A stretch of DNA of 64,000 nucleotides from Entophlyctis helioformis (taxonomy: Eukaryota; Chytridiomycota; Chytridiomycetes; Chytridiales; Chytriomycetaceae). The position numbers and the translations under genes are program-made. The DNA lies in NCBI GenBank assembly GCA_025526915.1, contig JAHLKH010000039.1, forward strand, positions 109,877 through 173,876, given 5' to 3'. Under the pieces are notes generated by a model. It was not told the origin of the DNA. It did not search any database and worked only from the letters and a program-made list of their open reading frames with translations. Shown piece after piece: positions 45,445-55,396 of the stretch (within the stretch, counting starts at the first letter, position 1; every line of letters starts with the position of its first letter).

Positions 45445-46940
45445 TCATGGTTGCGAGCCGCTTGGAGTCGGCGACTTGGGCTTGGCAAACAGCCGGTCTG
45501 TGACAGCTTTGGGCATGCAGTAGCGCGGATCAACGGGCTGCAAGCCAGGATGCCCGAGAATCGAGAGACCGCAGATGCCAAAGAGCGTGTGGAACACGTC
45601 GGGCATATCGCCCGGCCGATCAGCAATGCCGCCATCCTCGTCCTGCAAAGCCGCGCAATCAGTCGCGCGTCTACGCCAGCCACCACAAGCCGACCGTCAG
45701 ATCAAGCAATTACCTGGGACGACAGAATGAAGGCAATCAACTTGTCCGAGTCGATCCAGTGCAGCCGATTCAGCATGGCCAGACACGACAGCACCCACCA
45801 CGAGTAGCAGACATCTTCCAGTTTCTCTGGGCGGCCATTCAGACCGCCGTTCTTGAGCTGTCGCTCCGCCAGCCACCAGCCCAGCTTGTCGGCATCAATC
45901 GTGTGCAGCGCATCGGCAATCGCCAAGGCACCCACACAGCAAAAGACTGCAACGCAACGATGGATGTATGATGGTCAGGAATCGTGTCGGGCTCTCAACA
46001 ACCATCGCGAGGAGTGACGAGCCACGTACTCTGGCCAGCGTGAGACTCGGCACCGGGCACGCTGCCAAAGCCGCCGTCAAAGTTCTGGCATCGCTGGAGG
46101 TACGATAGCGCGTCCGGCAGCCGGATCATGTGCAGCGAGTTGAGGAGCGATGCACACGAGATGGCGCAGTACACAAAGCGCGTGTCGACTTCGCCCCACG
46201 AGTCGCCAGCAAACGATCCGTCGGGCTGCTGCAGACTCTTGACATCTGTTTAGGCGCAGGCGGTGAGTGGTGTACGTGTGTGCTTGCTTGCTTGCTTGTG
46301 TAAGCAGTGGACAGCAGGGCAGCGATCGTACATTCCATTGTGGTGAGCGTGTCCGTCTCTTCCAGTGCATCGTAGGTCGCGAGGATCTGGATAGCGCTGA
46401 GCGTCATGAGGAGGTGTGGGTCGTGGCCAGGATCGCCACCATACCCGCCTGTTGTGTCCGAGGTTAGATCCATCAGAGGCACGATGCGACGATGCTGCTG
46501 TTCAGGCCATGCCCAATACCGTTTGGGTGTCTGCACGCAAGCACTCGCGAGATGACCTGCTCGCGCGGGAGTGCATCCGAGCGGCCGAGGATGGCGAGGG
46601 CAGTCGACCCCCAGTAGATGCCTGTGCACGGCAGAGCGGTGTTGGTCGCACGTCTGTCTGTGAGTAGGCGCAGTGTCGCATACCGTTCAGCCGCAGGTGG
46701 GCAGACAGCCAGTACTCGAGACCGTCGGATTGCTGCAGACGACGGCAGCGACGACGACGACGGCGGCAGCGGCAGCGGCGTTCAAGGGCAGCCGGCGTCA
46801 GTTGTGCAGCCAGAGGCGAGCAGCATGCAGGGCGGCAGCGCAGCAGGAGCAGCAGGGCTGGGCAGCACCTTGTCGAGCCCGATGATGTACTTGATGTGCT
46901 CGTCCTTGAGCAGAGCCGTTGTGCTCTTGTCGCTGTTCAT
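45445..46940 (-). CDS. BET2: Rab geranylgeranyltransferase beta subunit
   Basis: Seven exons: 46940-46869, 46732-46684, 46621-46520, 46448-46332, 46245-46030, 45946-45714, 45642-45445; 328 aa, the family length, no frame breaks. Prenyltransferase repeats ([79 protein letters not shown]) with zinc ligands Asp and Cys in EDVCYSWW and His in FHTLFG. HLRLN-GIYWG near the N-terminus and [16 protein letters not shown] distinguish it from farnesyl and GGTase-I beta chains. With the alpha subunit and Rab escort protein it attaches geranylgeranyl groups to Rab GTPases. An upstream in-frame ATG at 46976 is an alternative start. Confidence 0.94.
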
Positions 46941-46979
46941 GTGGCGTGCAACGATCAACGCTGCAGGAAACCTCAAGGT

Positions 46980-48326
46980 TTATTCGGGATGCACAGGCCG
47001 AGACGCAGACGCAGACGCAGACGGCCGCGACCGCGACACGGACCTGTGCCGTCGCCCACGCTCGCCCACCATCTCAAACTCGAACGCCTGCTGCACCGCC
47101 TTGCTCGGTCCCGATCCGCCCGACACACGCCGCGGCTCGCCCAACAGCGTCTGCGGCACCATGCCGTGCGCGGTCACCGCTGCAATCTGGTACGTCGGCT
47201 GGCCGCCATGCGCAGGCTCTGCATGCCGCCGATGCACGCTGCTGCTTTGTGAGCGTCGTCCATCCCGCACGTCTTGCGGCTGTCTCTGCGGCTGCCTCTG
47301 CTGCACAAAAAACTGGCCAATCGCGTAGGCGGGGCTCGGCTTCAGCGGCCGGCCGCCTGCCGTGCCGCCGCGTCGACCACGATGGTCTTCTTCGTCCAAG
47401 TCGCTGTTGTCCGTGGCGTCATGATCAGACCGGCCATTGTCGCCGTCGTCCGTGTCGCTCGCGACTGCGCTGCTATGGATGCTGGCGATGGTGCATACCT
47501 GGTGCGATGGGATCGCCAGAAACTCGTATGTGTCTTCGGTGCGAGATCCAGCGACCATGACTGCGGGTGCATGGTGGTGCATCTGCATCTGCATCTGCAT
47601 CTGCATCTGTTGCTGCATCTGTTGCTGCTGCGGATGATGAATGGTGGCCATGCCCACATTGGTAACTGGCGACTGCCGTTGTCGGGACTGCGACACCGAA
47701 CGCGACGGTGGCTGTTGGTGCTGCTGGTGCTGGTGCTGGTGCTGCTGCTGGTGCTGGTGCTGGTGCTGCTGAGATGGATGCAGAAGCGCATAGACTGGCC
47801 GTGCCGCGGCTGCCAGAGGCGTGTTCCCCTGAGCCGCATGCTGCGACGAGCAGTCTTCCAATGCCATCGGAGCAGGGCTGCTGTTGTGCGAGCGGCTGTG
47901 CGGGTACGGCACGAGCATCAGCCGTTGCGGTGGCGACTCGTGGCTGGCGTTTGGCGGCGAGGGTGGCTGGCTGCTTGCCAATGCGCTGGCCGCCGCATCG
48001 GCAGATGCTGGAGGGGCGTCCTTCTCACGAGCAGCAGGCTGGACGACGGTGTGGGAGCCAGCAGTAGCTGTGGCGGCAGCAGCAGCAGCAGATACAGCAT
48101 TCGCAACCCGCGCAAGACGCTGCCGAAACACCAGCGGATACTGCCGAGCGATATGCAGCGTTACGTCCAGCATGATCTCGCCCAGAAACAGAAACTGGTG
48201 GACAAGCCACCGCAGCGTGGTGTTCTGTATGCGCTCTGTCGCATAGTCAAAGTTGCCTGCACGCCGGATGCTGGCCAAGAGGGTCGACAGAAGCACGGCG
48301 TCGCTTGTGAACGGAATGAATCGCAT
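46980..48326 (-). CDS. His/Gln-rich protein with conserved-looking N-terminal helix region
   Basis: A 448-codon intronless frame. The first 75 residues look ordered and helical (RFIPFTSDAVLLSTLLASIR, FDYATERIQNTTLRWLVHQF, EIMLDVTLHIARQYPLVF). The remainder is disordered: Ala runs, a His/Gln-rich block (about 190-275, with repeated HQ and MQ dipeptides), an acidic Asp-rich stretch, and a basic Arg/Ser C-terminus with SASASASRP. No family recognised. The low-complexity composition and tail could suit a nuclear or condensate-forming protein, but nothing shows this. The stop is 39 bp from the start of BET2. Part of the ordered N-terminus may lie in an unrecognised upstream exon. Confidence 0.6.
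   Translation of the reverse strand: MRFIPFTSDAVLLSTLLASIRRAGNFDYATERIQNTTLRWLVHQFLFLGEIMLDVTLHIARQYPLVFRQRLARVANAVSAAAAAATATAGSHTVVQPAAREKDAPPASADAAASALASSQPPSPPNASHESPPQRLMLVPYPHSRSHNSSPAPMALEDCSSQHAAQGNTPLAAAARPVYALLHPSQQHQHQHQQQHQHQHQQHQQPPSRSVSQSRQRQSPVTNVGMATIHHPQQQQMQQQMQMQMQMQMHHHAPAVMVAGSRTEDTYEFLAIPSHQVCTIASIHSSAVASDTDDGDNGRSDHDATDNSDLDEEDHRGRRGGTAGGRPLKPSPAYAIGQFFVQQRQPQRQPQDVRDGRRSQSSSVHRRHAEPAHGGQPTYQIAAVTAHGMVPQTLLGEPRRVSGGSGPSKAVQQAFEFEMVGERGRRHRSVSRSRPSASASASRPVHPE
47580..47640. repeat. CATCTG/TTGCTG imperfect repeat
   Basis: Tandem CATCTG hexamers followed by GTTGCTG units encode the Met-Gln and Gln stretch of the His/Gln-rich protein; a CTGGTG-type repeat at 47715-47770 encodes the His-Gln block. 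Confidence 0.7.
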
Positions 48327-48377
48327 TCGACGACAGATCTAAGATGGTGATCAACAAGGAAAGTGTGAAGTCGCGCC

Positions 48378-48707
48378 GTGTTCATTTTGAGCATCAATAC
48401 CGAGAGTTTGCAAAGCCTCCTGGTGCCGATGATGCTGCTGCTCCTGTGCCTGGTGCAACCGATAGCGGCGGAGGGATCCAGAATGCCTGCGGCCATTCAC
48501 AGATCAGACATGTCAGTTGTCCAACAATGGCGGCAGAGCAAAGGGCAGTGGTATGTTCATGGCGGCAGAGGCAGGCTGGAGGCCAGGCCAATGCAGTTCA
48601 CGTGCTCGGCTGCCACTGCGGGAGTCCTCCTGCTGACGATGCGCAACAGAGCACCGGCAGCACAGACTGAGGGGGGCAGTGGCAGTGGCAGTGGCAGCCA
48701 CAATTGA
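48378..48707 (+). CDS. Possible small secreted protein (weak)
   Basis: A 109-codon frame with a convincing hydrophobic signal-like N-terminus (LLVPMMLLLLCLVQPIAAEG) and a Gly/Ser-rich C-terminus. It starts 52 bp from the divergent His/Gln-rich gene and ends against the 3' end of WDR82. There is no family, splice or codon evidence beyond the leader-like segment, so it may be chance. Confidence 0.2.
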   Translation: MFILSINTESLQSLLVPMMLLLLCLVQPIAAEGSRMPAAIHRSDMSVVQQWRQSKGQWYVHGGRGRLEARPMQFTCSAATAGVLLLTMRNRAPAAQTEGGSGSGSGSHN

Positions 48708-48709
48708 AG

Positions 48710-50175
48710 CTATAATGTCCGATACATGTCAAACCGCGCAGTCTGGTGAACTATGAGACAGGCGGGGAACTCGATCGTTGCGTGCATGCAATCAGCGCAG
48801 AGATGGACGCTGCATGTGCCGCTTACCAAGTTCATGTCTGCGCTTGCAAACATCATGTACTTGGGATTAAAGGCGACCACCTTTGGCGGCTCATGGTGCC
48901 AGTCGAGTGTGTGGACATGCCGCCCAGACGCAACCTCCCACACGAATATCTTGCCATCCTGCGATCCTGCATATCCATCCATCCATCCATCCATCAGCAC
49001 ACACACCATACTGAATGGCAAGAACGCCGGCGGCCACGCACCAGACAAGACATGCTCGCCGTCAGGAGTGAATGTGCCCTTGAACGCAATATTGGACTGG
49101 TTGCCGTGTCCAACGAGTCTGTGCTTGATGTGGCCGGCAAACGCGTCGACAATGTACAGCACATTGGACTTTGTCGAGATGAGGATGTTCTTGCCATCGT
49201 TGGAAAAGGCCATCTCGGTCCACTCGGGCGGGTATGGGCCAGCCAACGGATCTGAGATGGGAAACACACTGAACGGACCCTATGTTGTCGTCATGGTGCG
49301 TTAGGAGCCAGCGCGGCACAAGGGCGACGGCAAGAGGCTGCGCTTACAGAATCAAACTTTTTGAGATCATAGAGCCTGATCTTGGACGACCCCAGGCCAA
49401 CAGCAAAGATGTATCCGCCCTGGTCAAAGGCTACGCACGGCTGGCCACCCTTGGCGTGCATCAAGCCCTGGCAGTTGGGCGATCGCAGGTCCCAGAAACG
49501 CACCGTGTCGTCCAGACTGGCGGACAGAAAGCTGTCATCCTGCGGGGACATGTCCAGCGACACGACTCTGCGCGGCACAAGAGTGAGTAGGAGGCACTCG
49601 GCATCAGCAGATCTGCAGGGCGGCCGGCCGGCTCACTCTCTCTTGTGGCCTTTGAAGTAGCGGATGTACTTGTTGTCGTGAAAGGACATGTACCGGATGG
49701 CGTCTGCAGACACAATGCAGCAAGAGACGAGACGTCAGCGTCTGGCTTCGTATGGCCGGACGGACAGTCGCAGAGGCAGCAGACGAACGCACCGTCTTCC
49801 TTTGTGGAGGCGTAGACGATGTTGGACGGGTGGTGGGTGAAGCGGGCGAGCGCACATCCGTACTTTTTGGAGTTGACGGTGCTCTTGAGTCTGCCGAGCA
49901 CCCACGGCGCACGCATGGGTTTGGTGCATGCACGCAGGCCCTCGTCAGTCTCGCAGTCGGACAGACTGGCAGCGCCAGGAAACGTACGATCCAGAGCGAG
50001 CGTCGTAGATGCGCAGCGACTCGTCGTCCGAGGCCGTGATGGTGTACAGACCCTCGGCGTCAAAGTCTATGGACGAGATGTGGCGGGTGTTGTCGGTGAA
50101 GAACTTGGCGACCTTGAACGAGCCGAGGACGGGCCCAGTCAGGCGGGGATGTGTCGTTGTCGCTGTCGTGTCCAT
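48710..50175 (-). CDS. SWD2: WDR82/Swd2 WD40 protein
   Basis: Seven exons: 50175-49988, 49890-49793, 49703-49637, 49567-49348, 49279-49042, 48966-48827, 48742-48710; 327 aa, no frame breaks. A seven-bladed WD40 propeller with the family hallmarks: [38 protein letters not shown]-like [106 protein letters not shown]. Swd2/WDR82 is shared by the Set1/COMPASS H3K4 methyltransferase and by the cleavage-polyadenylation/PP1 machinery. The last exon is only 33 nt. The shared promoter with the XRN gene carries the 150-bp repeat. Intron 5 contains a CATC tandem repeat. Confidence 0.94.
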
Positions 50176-50217
50176 GGGCCTTACTTCGGCCCGCATATCA
50201 CGCCATTGCCGGCTCGA

Positions 50218-50367
50218 GTCAGCAGCGTGCATGGGCGGCCAGTGGGCGGCGCACATCTGCGGACATGCCACCAACCAACCAACCAGCAAGAGTGTGTGAT
50301 CGTTGGCTCAACGAATCGATGCGGGATGTGGCGACGTAAAAGTCGTGTCACGTGGAAGGCACGTGAC
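50218..50367 (-). promoter_or_regulatory. 150-bp promoter repeat, copy 2 (inverted)
   Basis: Between WDR82 (start 50175, minus) and the XRN gene (start 50447, plus). On the minus strand it reproduces the block order of 42604-42750: CACGTG (50360-50365 and 50349-50354), TTTTACG, ACATCCCGCATCGATTCGTT, CTTGCTGGTTGGTTGG, CCCACTGGCCGCCCATGCAC. A CCAAT core (50381-50385) and CTCAAG (50398-50403) follow on the XRN side, linking it to the shorter module seen at 22.2, 26.3 and 58.7 kb. Confidence 0.75.
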
Positions 50368-50446
50368 TTGTGGCATCCAGCCAATCAGCGCCAGACGCTC
50401 AAGGGAAGCGAAATCGCACTTGGACCACTGCCGATCAACGAGCAGC

Positions 50447-53282
50447 ATGGGCCTTCCTCACCTGCGCAAGTGGCTCAAGGAGACCGTGCCTGGCTGCATC
50501 AGGGGCATCGAGCGGGCTGCTGCTGCTGCTGGCAGTGCTGGCAGTGCTGGCGGCTCTGCGCCTGCTGCCGGTGGCTTTGACCACGTGTTCATCGACCTCA
50601 ACTCCATCCTTCACCAGCAAGCCCGCAGAGCCAAGACGCCTGCAGACACCAAGAAGCGGCTGGTTGGAGTGAGCACCTGCCGACCGCCAGCAATGCTGCC
50701 CGAGGCTGTGGCAATATGCAAGCGCTGCTGACGGCATGTGTGTGTATGGGCATGCAGGCCATCAAGCGCGTCATGAACCTGCCGTCCGTGCAGCCACGCA
50801 AGCAGGTCTTTCTTGCCATCGACGGCCCGCCACCGCTGGCCAAGATGCGTCTGCAGCGCCAGCGCCGCATCTCGCTCGGCGTGAAGAAGAAGAAGACTGC
50901 TGCTGCTGCTGCCTTTGACACTCGCCAGATCACGCCTGGCTGCTTGTTCATGGACAGGTACTGCGCGCATGCATGCATGCATGCCCTGCGATGGCACGTC
51001 TGCAACCGTGCTCGCCGCTGATCTCTTGTCTTGCACAGCATGGAGGAGTACCTGGCCAGCTTTGCATGCCGCCACCTTGTGTTGTCGTGCAATCGCACAC
51101 CAGGCCTTGCAATCGCCATCAGCGGCGCAGCTTGCCCCGGCGAGGGCGAGCTCAAGATCATCCACACGATCCGCTCCATGCAGGCCGATCCGCACATCAA
51201 GAACAACGAATCGTTTGCCATCATTGGATCAGACGCAGACCTGGTCCTGCAAGCCATCGCCTCTGGAATCAGCTGCTCCATCTTGGACGATCGTGGCGTG
51301 CAGTCTGTGTCTCTGCCAGACCTTTTCAAGTTCCTGCATAGCGTCTGCCCGAAGCGGGACCCGCAGCTTGTCGGCCTCGACTTTGCGGTCCTCACCGTCT
51401 TAGCGGGCAACGACTGTAAGAGCAGACGCGGATGTCTGACGGTCTCTCGACGCGGCATTCAACTGACGCGGGATGCATGGCACAGACTTCCCCAAGGTGC
51501 GCGGTGTGAGCCTTGGCAGTCTGTGGACAAGGTACCGAAACTATGCCGCCAGCAAGAACTTCCACCACATTTTCGACGCGGACTCCAGGACGCTCAACCC
51601 AATCGCCCTCGCCCATATCTTCCCCATCCGCAAAAACCAAGGCGACCTGCAGGGTCTTGCAGATGGTGCAGTTGCGGGCGAGGACGAAGACGCAGATGAC
51701 TTGAATGACGTTGACGACGACGACGACACCAACAGCGATGCCGATCCGATGGAGATGGATGCTGATCAGGATGCCGATGTGGCTCTTGCCGAAGAATCAG
51801 CGGCGACGCCAGCTGCCATTGGATCTGTTGCTTCCTTTGTGCCTACTCTCAACATCCCTGAGCAGTCTGCCCAGATGGACATGTCTTCTGATGCGCAGGT
51901 GCACACGTACTTTCAGGGCATCCTGTGGTGCATTGTAAGTGGCATGGCATGGCATGCATGGCATCTTGTGCGGCTGGTCGTCATCGGCGTGCAACTGACT
52001 CTGTCACGGTAGACCATGTACCGCACAGGGCAATGCCCCGACCACGCATTCTTATATCGCTGGAAGTACGCTCCTTCGTCATCCCAAATCGCGCTGTTCC
52101 TGAAGACTGGAATGGCAATGGTGCTGCCCCGATTCGTCTGACGCCACGCCGTCTGCTGCTCTTCCCCCACCTGTCTGCGCGGCCATGGTACGATCGCAGT
52201 TGGCAGTTCATGGCACTTTTCTTGGCTGATGTTCTGTTTGCTTGATCTTGCAGATCCTTGAGCCTTCGTGCAAGCAGTTTATCGATCCTCGTACCAGCCG
52301 CTTGTCGAAGCGTATGCATCGATTGCCGATCACCCCACTGGTAAGCATGACTCTTTCACTCGGACTTCTCTCGTGGCATTCCAATGCTAATGGAAAACTC
52401 TATTGGCAGGTCACACGATTCTCTACGATGCGTACCAGCAGATCCAGTCGCATTACAGCAAGCAAGGTGCCATCATTCCATCTCAGCCAGCCATCCCTTT
52501 CACGCTGATGCTGTTTCCGCGTTGGAGCGTCCCTCCTGGATACACCAACTACATCCCGACAACGGATCTGCTTGGCGGGCCCAAGATTGTCTTCAACAGG
52601 CCGTTCTGCCGCTACGATCTGGCTCCTGGACAGAGTGGCGTGGTTTCGGGCAACGGTGGCAGCCAACAGCTCCATACACAGCAGCAACAGCAACAGCAGC
52701 AGCAGCAAGTCAAGGAGGATAGACAGCAGGAGCGTCGCCGTACCCAGCATCCCAAACAACCCAAGCAAGCGATCAGCAGCAGCAGCAGCAAGATCGCCAC
52801 CCCGTAAGCAGCAGGGACCCAGAGAGGCTTGGAATCCGCAGCAGACGACCGTTGCACCCAGCGATCAGGCTGGAGCACCGCGTCAACAACGGCGTCGTGA
52901 CGGTGGAAAGAGCAACCATCAGGACCCACCAATGCCTGATGAGCAAGCAGCCCAACCGCCCGCCGCCATCCAACGCCAAGCATCAACGGCCGATATTGTC
53001 ATTCCGGACTACAAGGTGCCCGTTGTGTTCCGTCAGCCTGGTGCGCCAGGCAGTGGCTCGTCCTTCAATGCCCGCTACCCTCTGCGCAATGGCGGCCGCT
53101 CACCGCAGCAACAACAAGCGCAGTCGCAAGAGTCCGACCACGCTGAGCGGCTGCCTCTGGAGAACGCAGACCGCTCACATCGCCCGCCTGGACGTGCCGG
53201 CCGCGGTGGTCGCGGTGGCCGCGGTGGCCATGGTGGTGGTCGTCGCGAAGTGACTGGCGATCCGTCGATTGACTTTGCATGA
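50447..53282 (+). CDS. XRN-family 5'-3' exoribonuclease-like protein with RGG tail
   Basis: Seven exons: 50447-50668, 50758-50957, 51039-51415, 51486-51934, 52013-52120, 52254-52340, 52410-53282; about 771 aa, allowing one missing base near 52291 and one extra C in 52800-52803. The XRN nuclease core is clear: GLPHLRKWLKE, HVFIDLNSILHQ, FLAIDGPPPLAKMRLQRQRR, the acidic motif CPGEGELKI, IGSDADLVLQA, VLAGNDYFPKVRG, and YFQGILWCITMYRTG...YRWKYAP. It is shorter than Xrn1 or Rat1: after the core come a short region ending FNRPFCRYDLAPG, a Gln-rich stretch and a C-terminal RGGRGGRGGHGGGRR box. The domain degrades 5'-monophosphorylated RNA. The PPP-AKM loop and GEL (not GEH) in the metal motif are deviations. 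Junction 5 (donor GTGCTG at 52121) is uncertain. Confidence 0.82.
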
Positions 53283-53584
53283 ATGCAGCAAGTGCAGCCC
53301 AATGAAACGATAGGTCGAGATCCGCAGACAAGATGCAGACGAGATGCAGACGAGATGCAGCCGACGGCAGTGTTCCCCGCCACCTTTCCAATCTCCGTCC
53401 AATCGCCAATGCCGCGCCAGAGCAGAGAGATTCTTGTTGTTGGTGAGCAGCGTGCGCTGGCGGCTGCAGCGCCCGTCTGGCCATCCCGCGTGGCATGCAT
53501 GGGCATGCGGGCATGCGGCCCCCGTGCCTGCCTCTGGCGAGCGTGCAGCCACACCACTGACTCCAGTCTGCCGGCCGCCCCCTC

Positions 53585-55290
53585 ATGCGCCACGCCACAA
53601 TCCGCGGCCACCCAACATCAACCGCTGCCGACGATGGCTCGGTTGCCAACACCGCAGGGCTCAACCCAGCGTTCCAGGCGACGCTGCACTTTGAACACTT
53701 CCGTGCGGGCAAGGTCAACCGGGCCTTCCGCAAGTGCAACTCTATCGGCGGCAAAGGTGCTGCGCTCCCGATGCCCGCCTGCACCGTATCTGTCCCCCGC
53801 CGTTGATGCCTAACACGTGATATTGTCCGGCACCACCGGCCTGCAGGCCAGAACTTTGCGATTGCCTGTGCGCAGTACGGCGAGGCAGACAAGCTCACTG
53901 TGCTGCAGTTTGTCGGCGGCATGACCGGCCGCTACATCCAGGCCTTTTTGGACGAGAAGAAGATTGAGCACGTCAGCAGTACGTGCATCTGGCTGGCCGT
54001 CTCCTGCCGTCGGATCTGACCCATCTCATGGCCCATGCTCACTCATGGCCACGTTGCTTTGCCCTTGTTATGCTATCGCCGCGACGAACGGCGTGCAGTC
54101 ACGGTGCCCAAAGCAACCCGCACATGCACCACGGTGCTCGATAAGCGAACCGGAGACATGACCGAGCTGATTGTGGGTTGCAGATCTGGCTGGCCTGTGC
54201 CGCATACGGCTGACGCCGGCATCCCATTCGCGCGGGCCGTCACAGGAACCTGCTGCGCGTATCGAGTCTCGTGAGCGGGAGGAGCTGGAGCTCACTGCAA
54301 AAGAGTTGCTGGCACACTCGCCGAGCATGGAAGCGATTGCACTCTGCGGTGAGTCCTTGATTGGGCTCTTGCTGTTCGTGCATATGCGTCTGACATGTCC
54401 ATTTGCAGGAACATTGCCGCCTGGCATCACCGGATCGACATACACATTGATGGCACAGCTCAACCAGCCAACGTCGTGATGCTGCTTGATGCATACCAGA
54501 ACGCAGAATGCTTACGGACAGGCAAGGTGGATATTCTCAAGATTAATGCAGAAGAAGCACGGTCCATGATTGGCGCCAGTGACGATATGGAGCTCGAGGA
54601 GGTTGGAAAGCACATGCACAACCAGTACAAGGTCAAGATTATTGCCATCACAAACGGCCCAGACGAGTGCGTTGCTTGCCAAAGTGCCGTGCTCCAATGC
54701 GATGCTGACGTGCTGACATGCCCAATGGCCGCAACAACAGGGCGTACTTGTTCGAGGTCGGACAGCCAAAGGAGCCCTCTGGGCCGCGTTCGCTGCAGAT
54801 CACAAAGTACGCGATCCCGCCCATTCTGGACGTCATGGCAGAGCTGGACGACATTGATTCAGCGGCATCGTCGCCGCACTCCATATCGCTCCCAGGCGCA
54901 ACAGGCGAGCCGAGCCCCATGCTCGCTGTCACAAGACAGGACCAGCGCAGCGCATCCAGCCTGATGTCCAACATCAGTATCCGCGACCGCATGAAGGAGA
55001 TTGTCATCAACCCGCTTGGCGCCGGCGACACGTGCAGCGCCATCTTCTTGCTCGAGTACCTGGATACCCAGAATGCAGCCATAGCGTTCCGGCACGGGCT
55101 TGCGGCAGCGTCCGCATCGTGCTTGGTTGTTGACTACACGTCGCACTTTGACATCAAGGTCAAGAACGAGATCTATGACCGGATCGTGCCGTCGACAACA
55201 TTGACGGATGTCACGGTCCTGTCTGCGTCGTCGACTGACTCGCTTGCACCCACCCAGAACGGCACGACATCAACAACGCTTGTGCCGTGA
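53585..55290 (+). CDS. PfkB-family sugar kinase, LacC/FruK-like
   Basis: Six exons: 53585-53756, 53847-53978, 54099-54172, 54246-54348, 54409-54666, 54741-55290; 429 aa with one missing C at 54468-54469. Motifs: LNPAFQATLHF, GKVNRA, glycine-rich substrate motif NSIGGKGQNFAIACAQYG, VGGMTGRYIQAFL, TCTTVLDKRTGDMTELI, LCGTLPPGI, ILKINAEEARSMIG, IIAITNGP, and the ATP/catalytic motif NPLGAGDTCSAIFLLEYL with the catalytic Asp. This order is that of 1-phosphofructokinase/tagatose-6-phosphate kinases, which are mainly bacterial. About 60 Ser/Pro-rich residues are inserted before the GAGD motif. The substrate cannot be told. The start may lie further upstream, because the first strand is preceded by 20 unassigned residues. 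Confidence 0.85.
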
Positions 55291-55396
55291 CGCGGTTGAT
55301 GGGTGGTGCCTGCCGGTCCGGCTTCCAATGAAACGGCACGATCAGCGCATTCTTTCCGTGTCGTTTGTGAAAGCATCCCAAACAGCACGAGACATC

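Noticed and set aside
47274..48350. 358-codon plus-strand frame
   Set aside because: Shadow of the His/Gln-rich gene; Leu/Val/Arg-rich composition follows from the reverse complement of CAG/CAC repeats.
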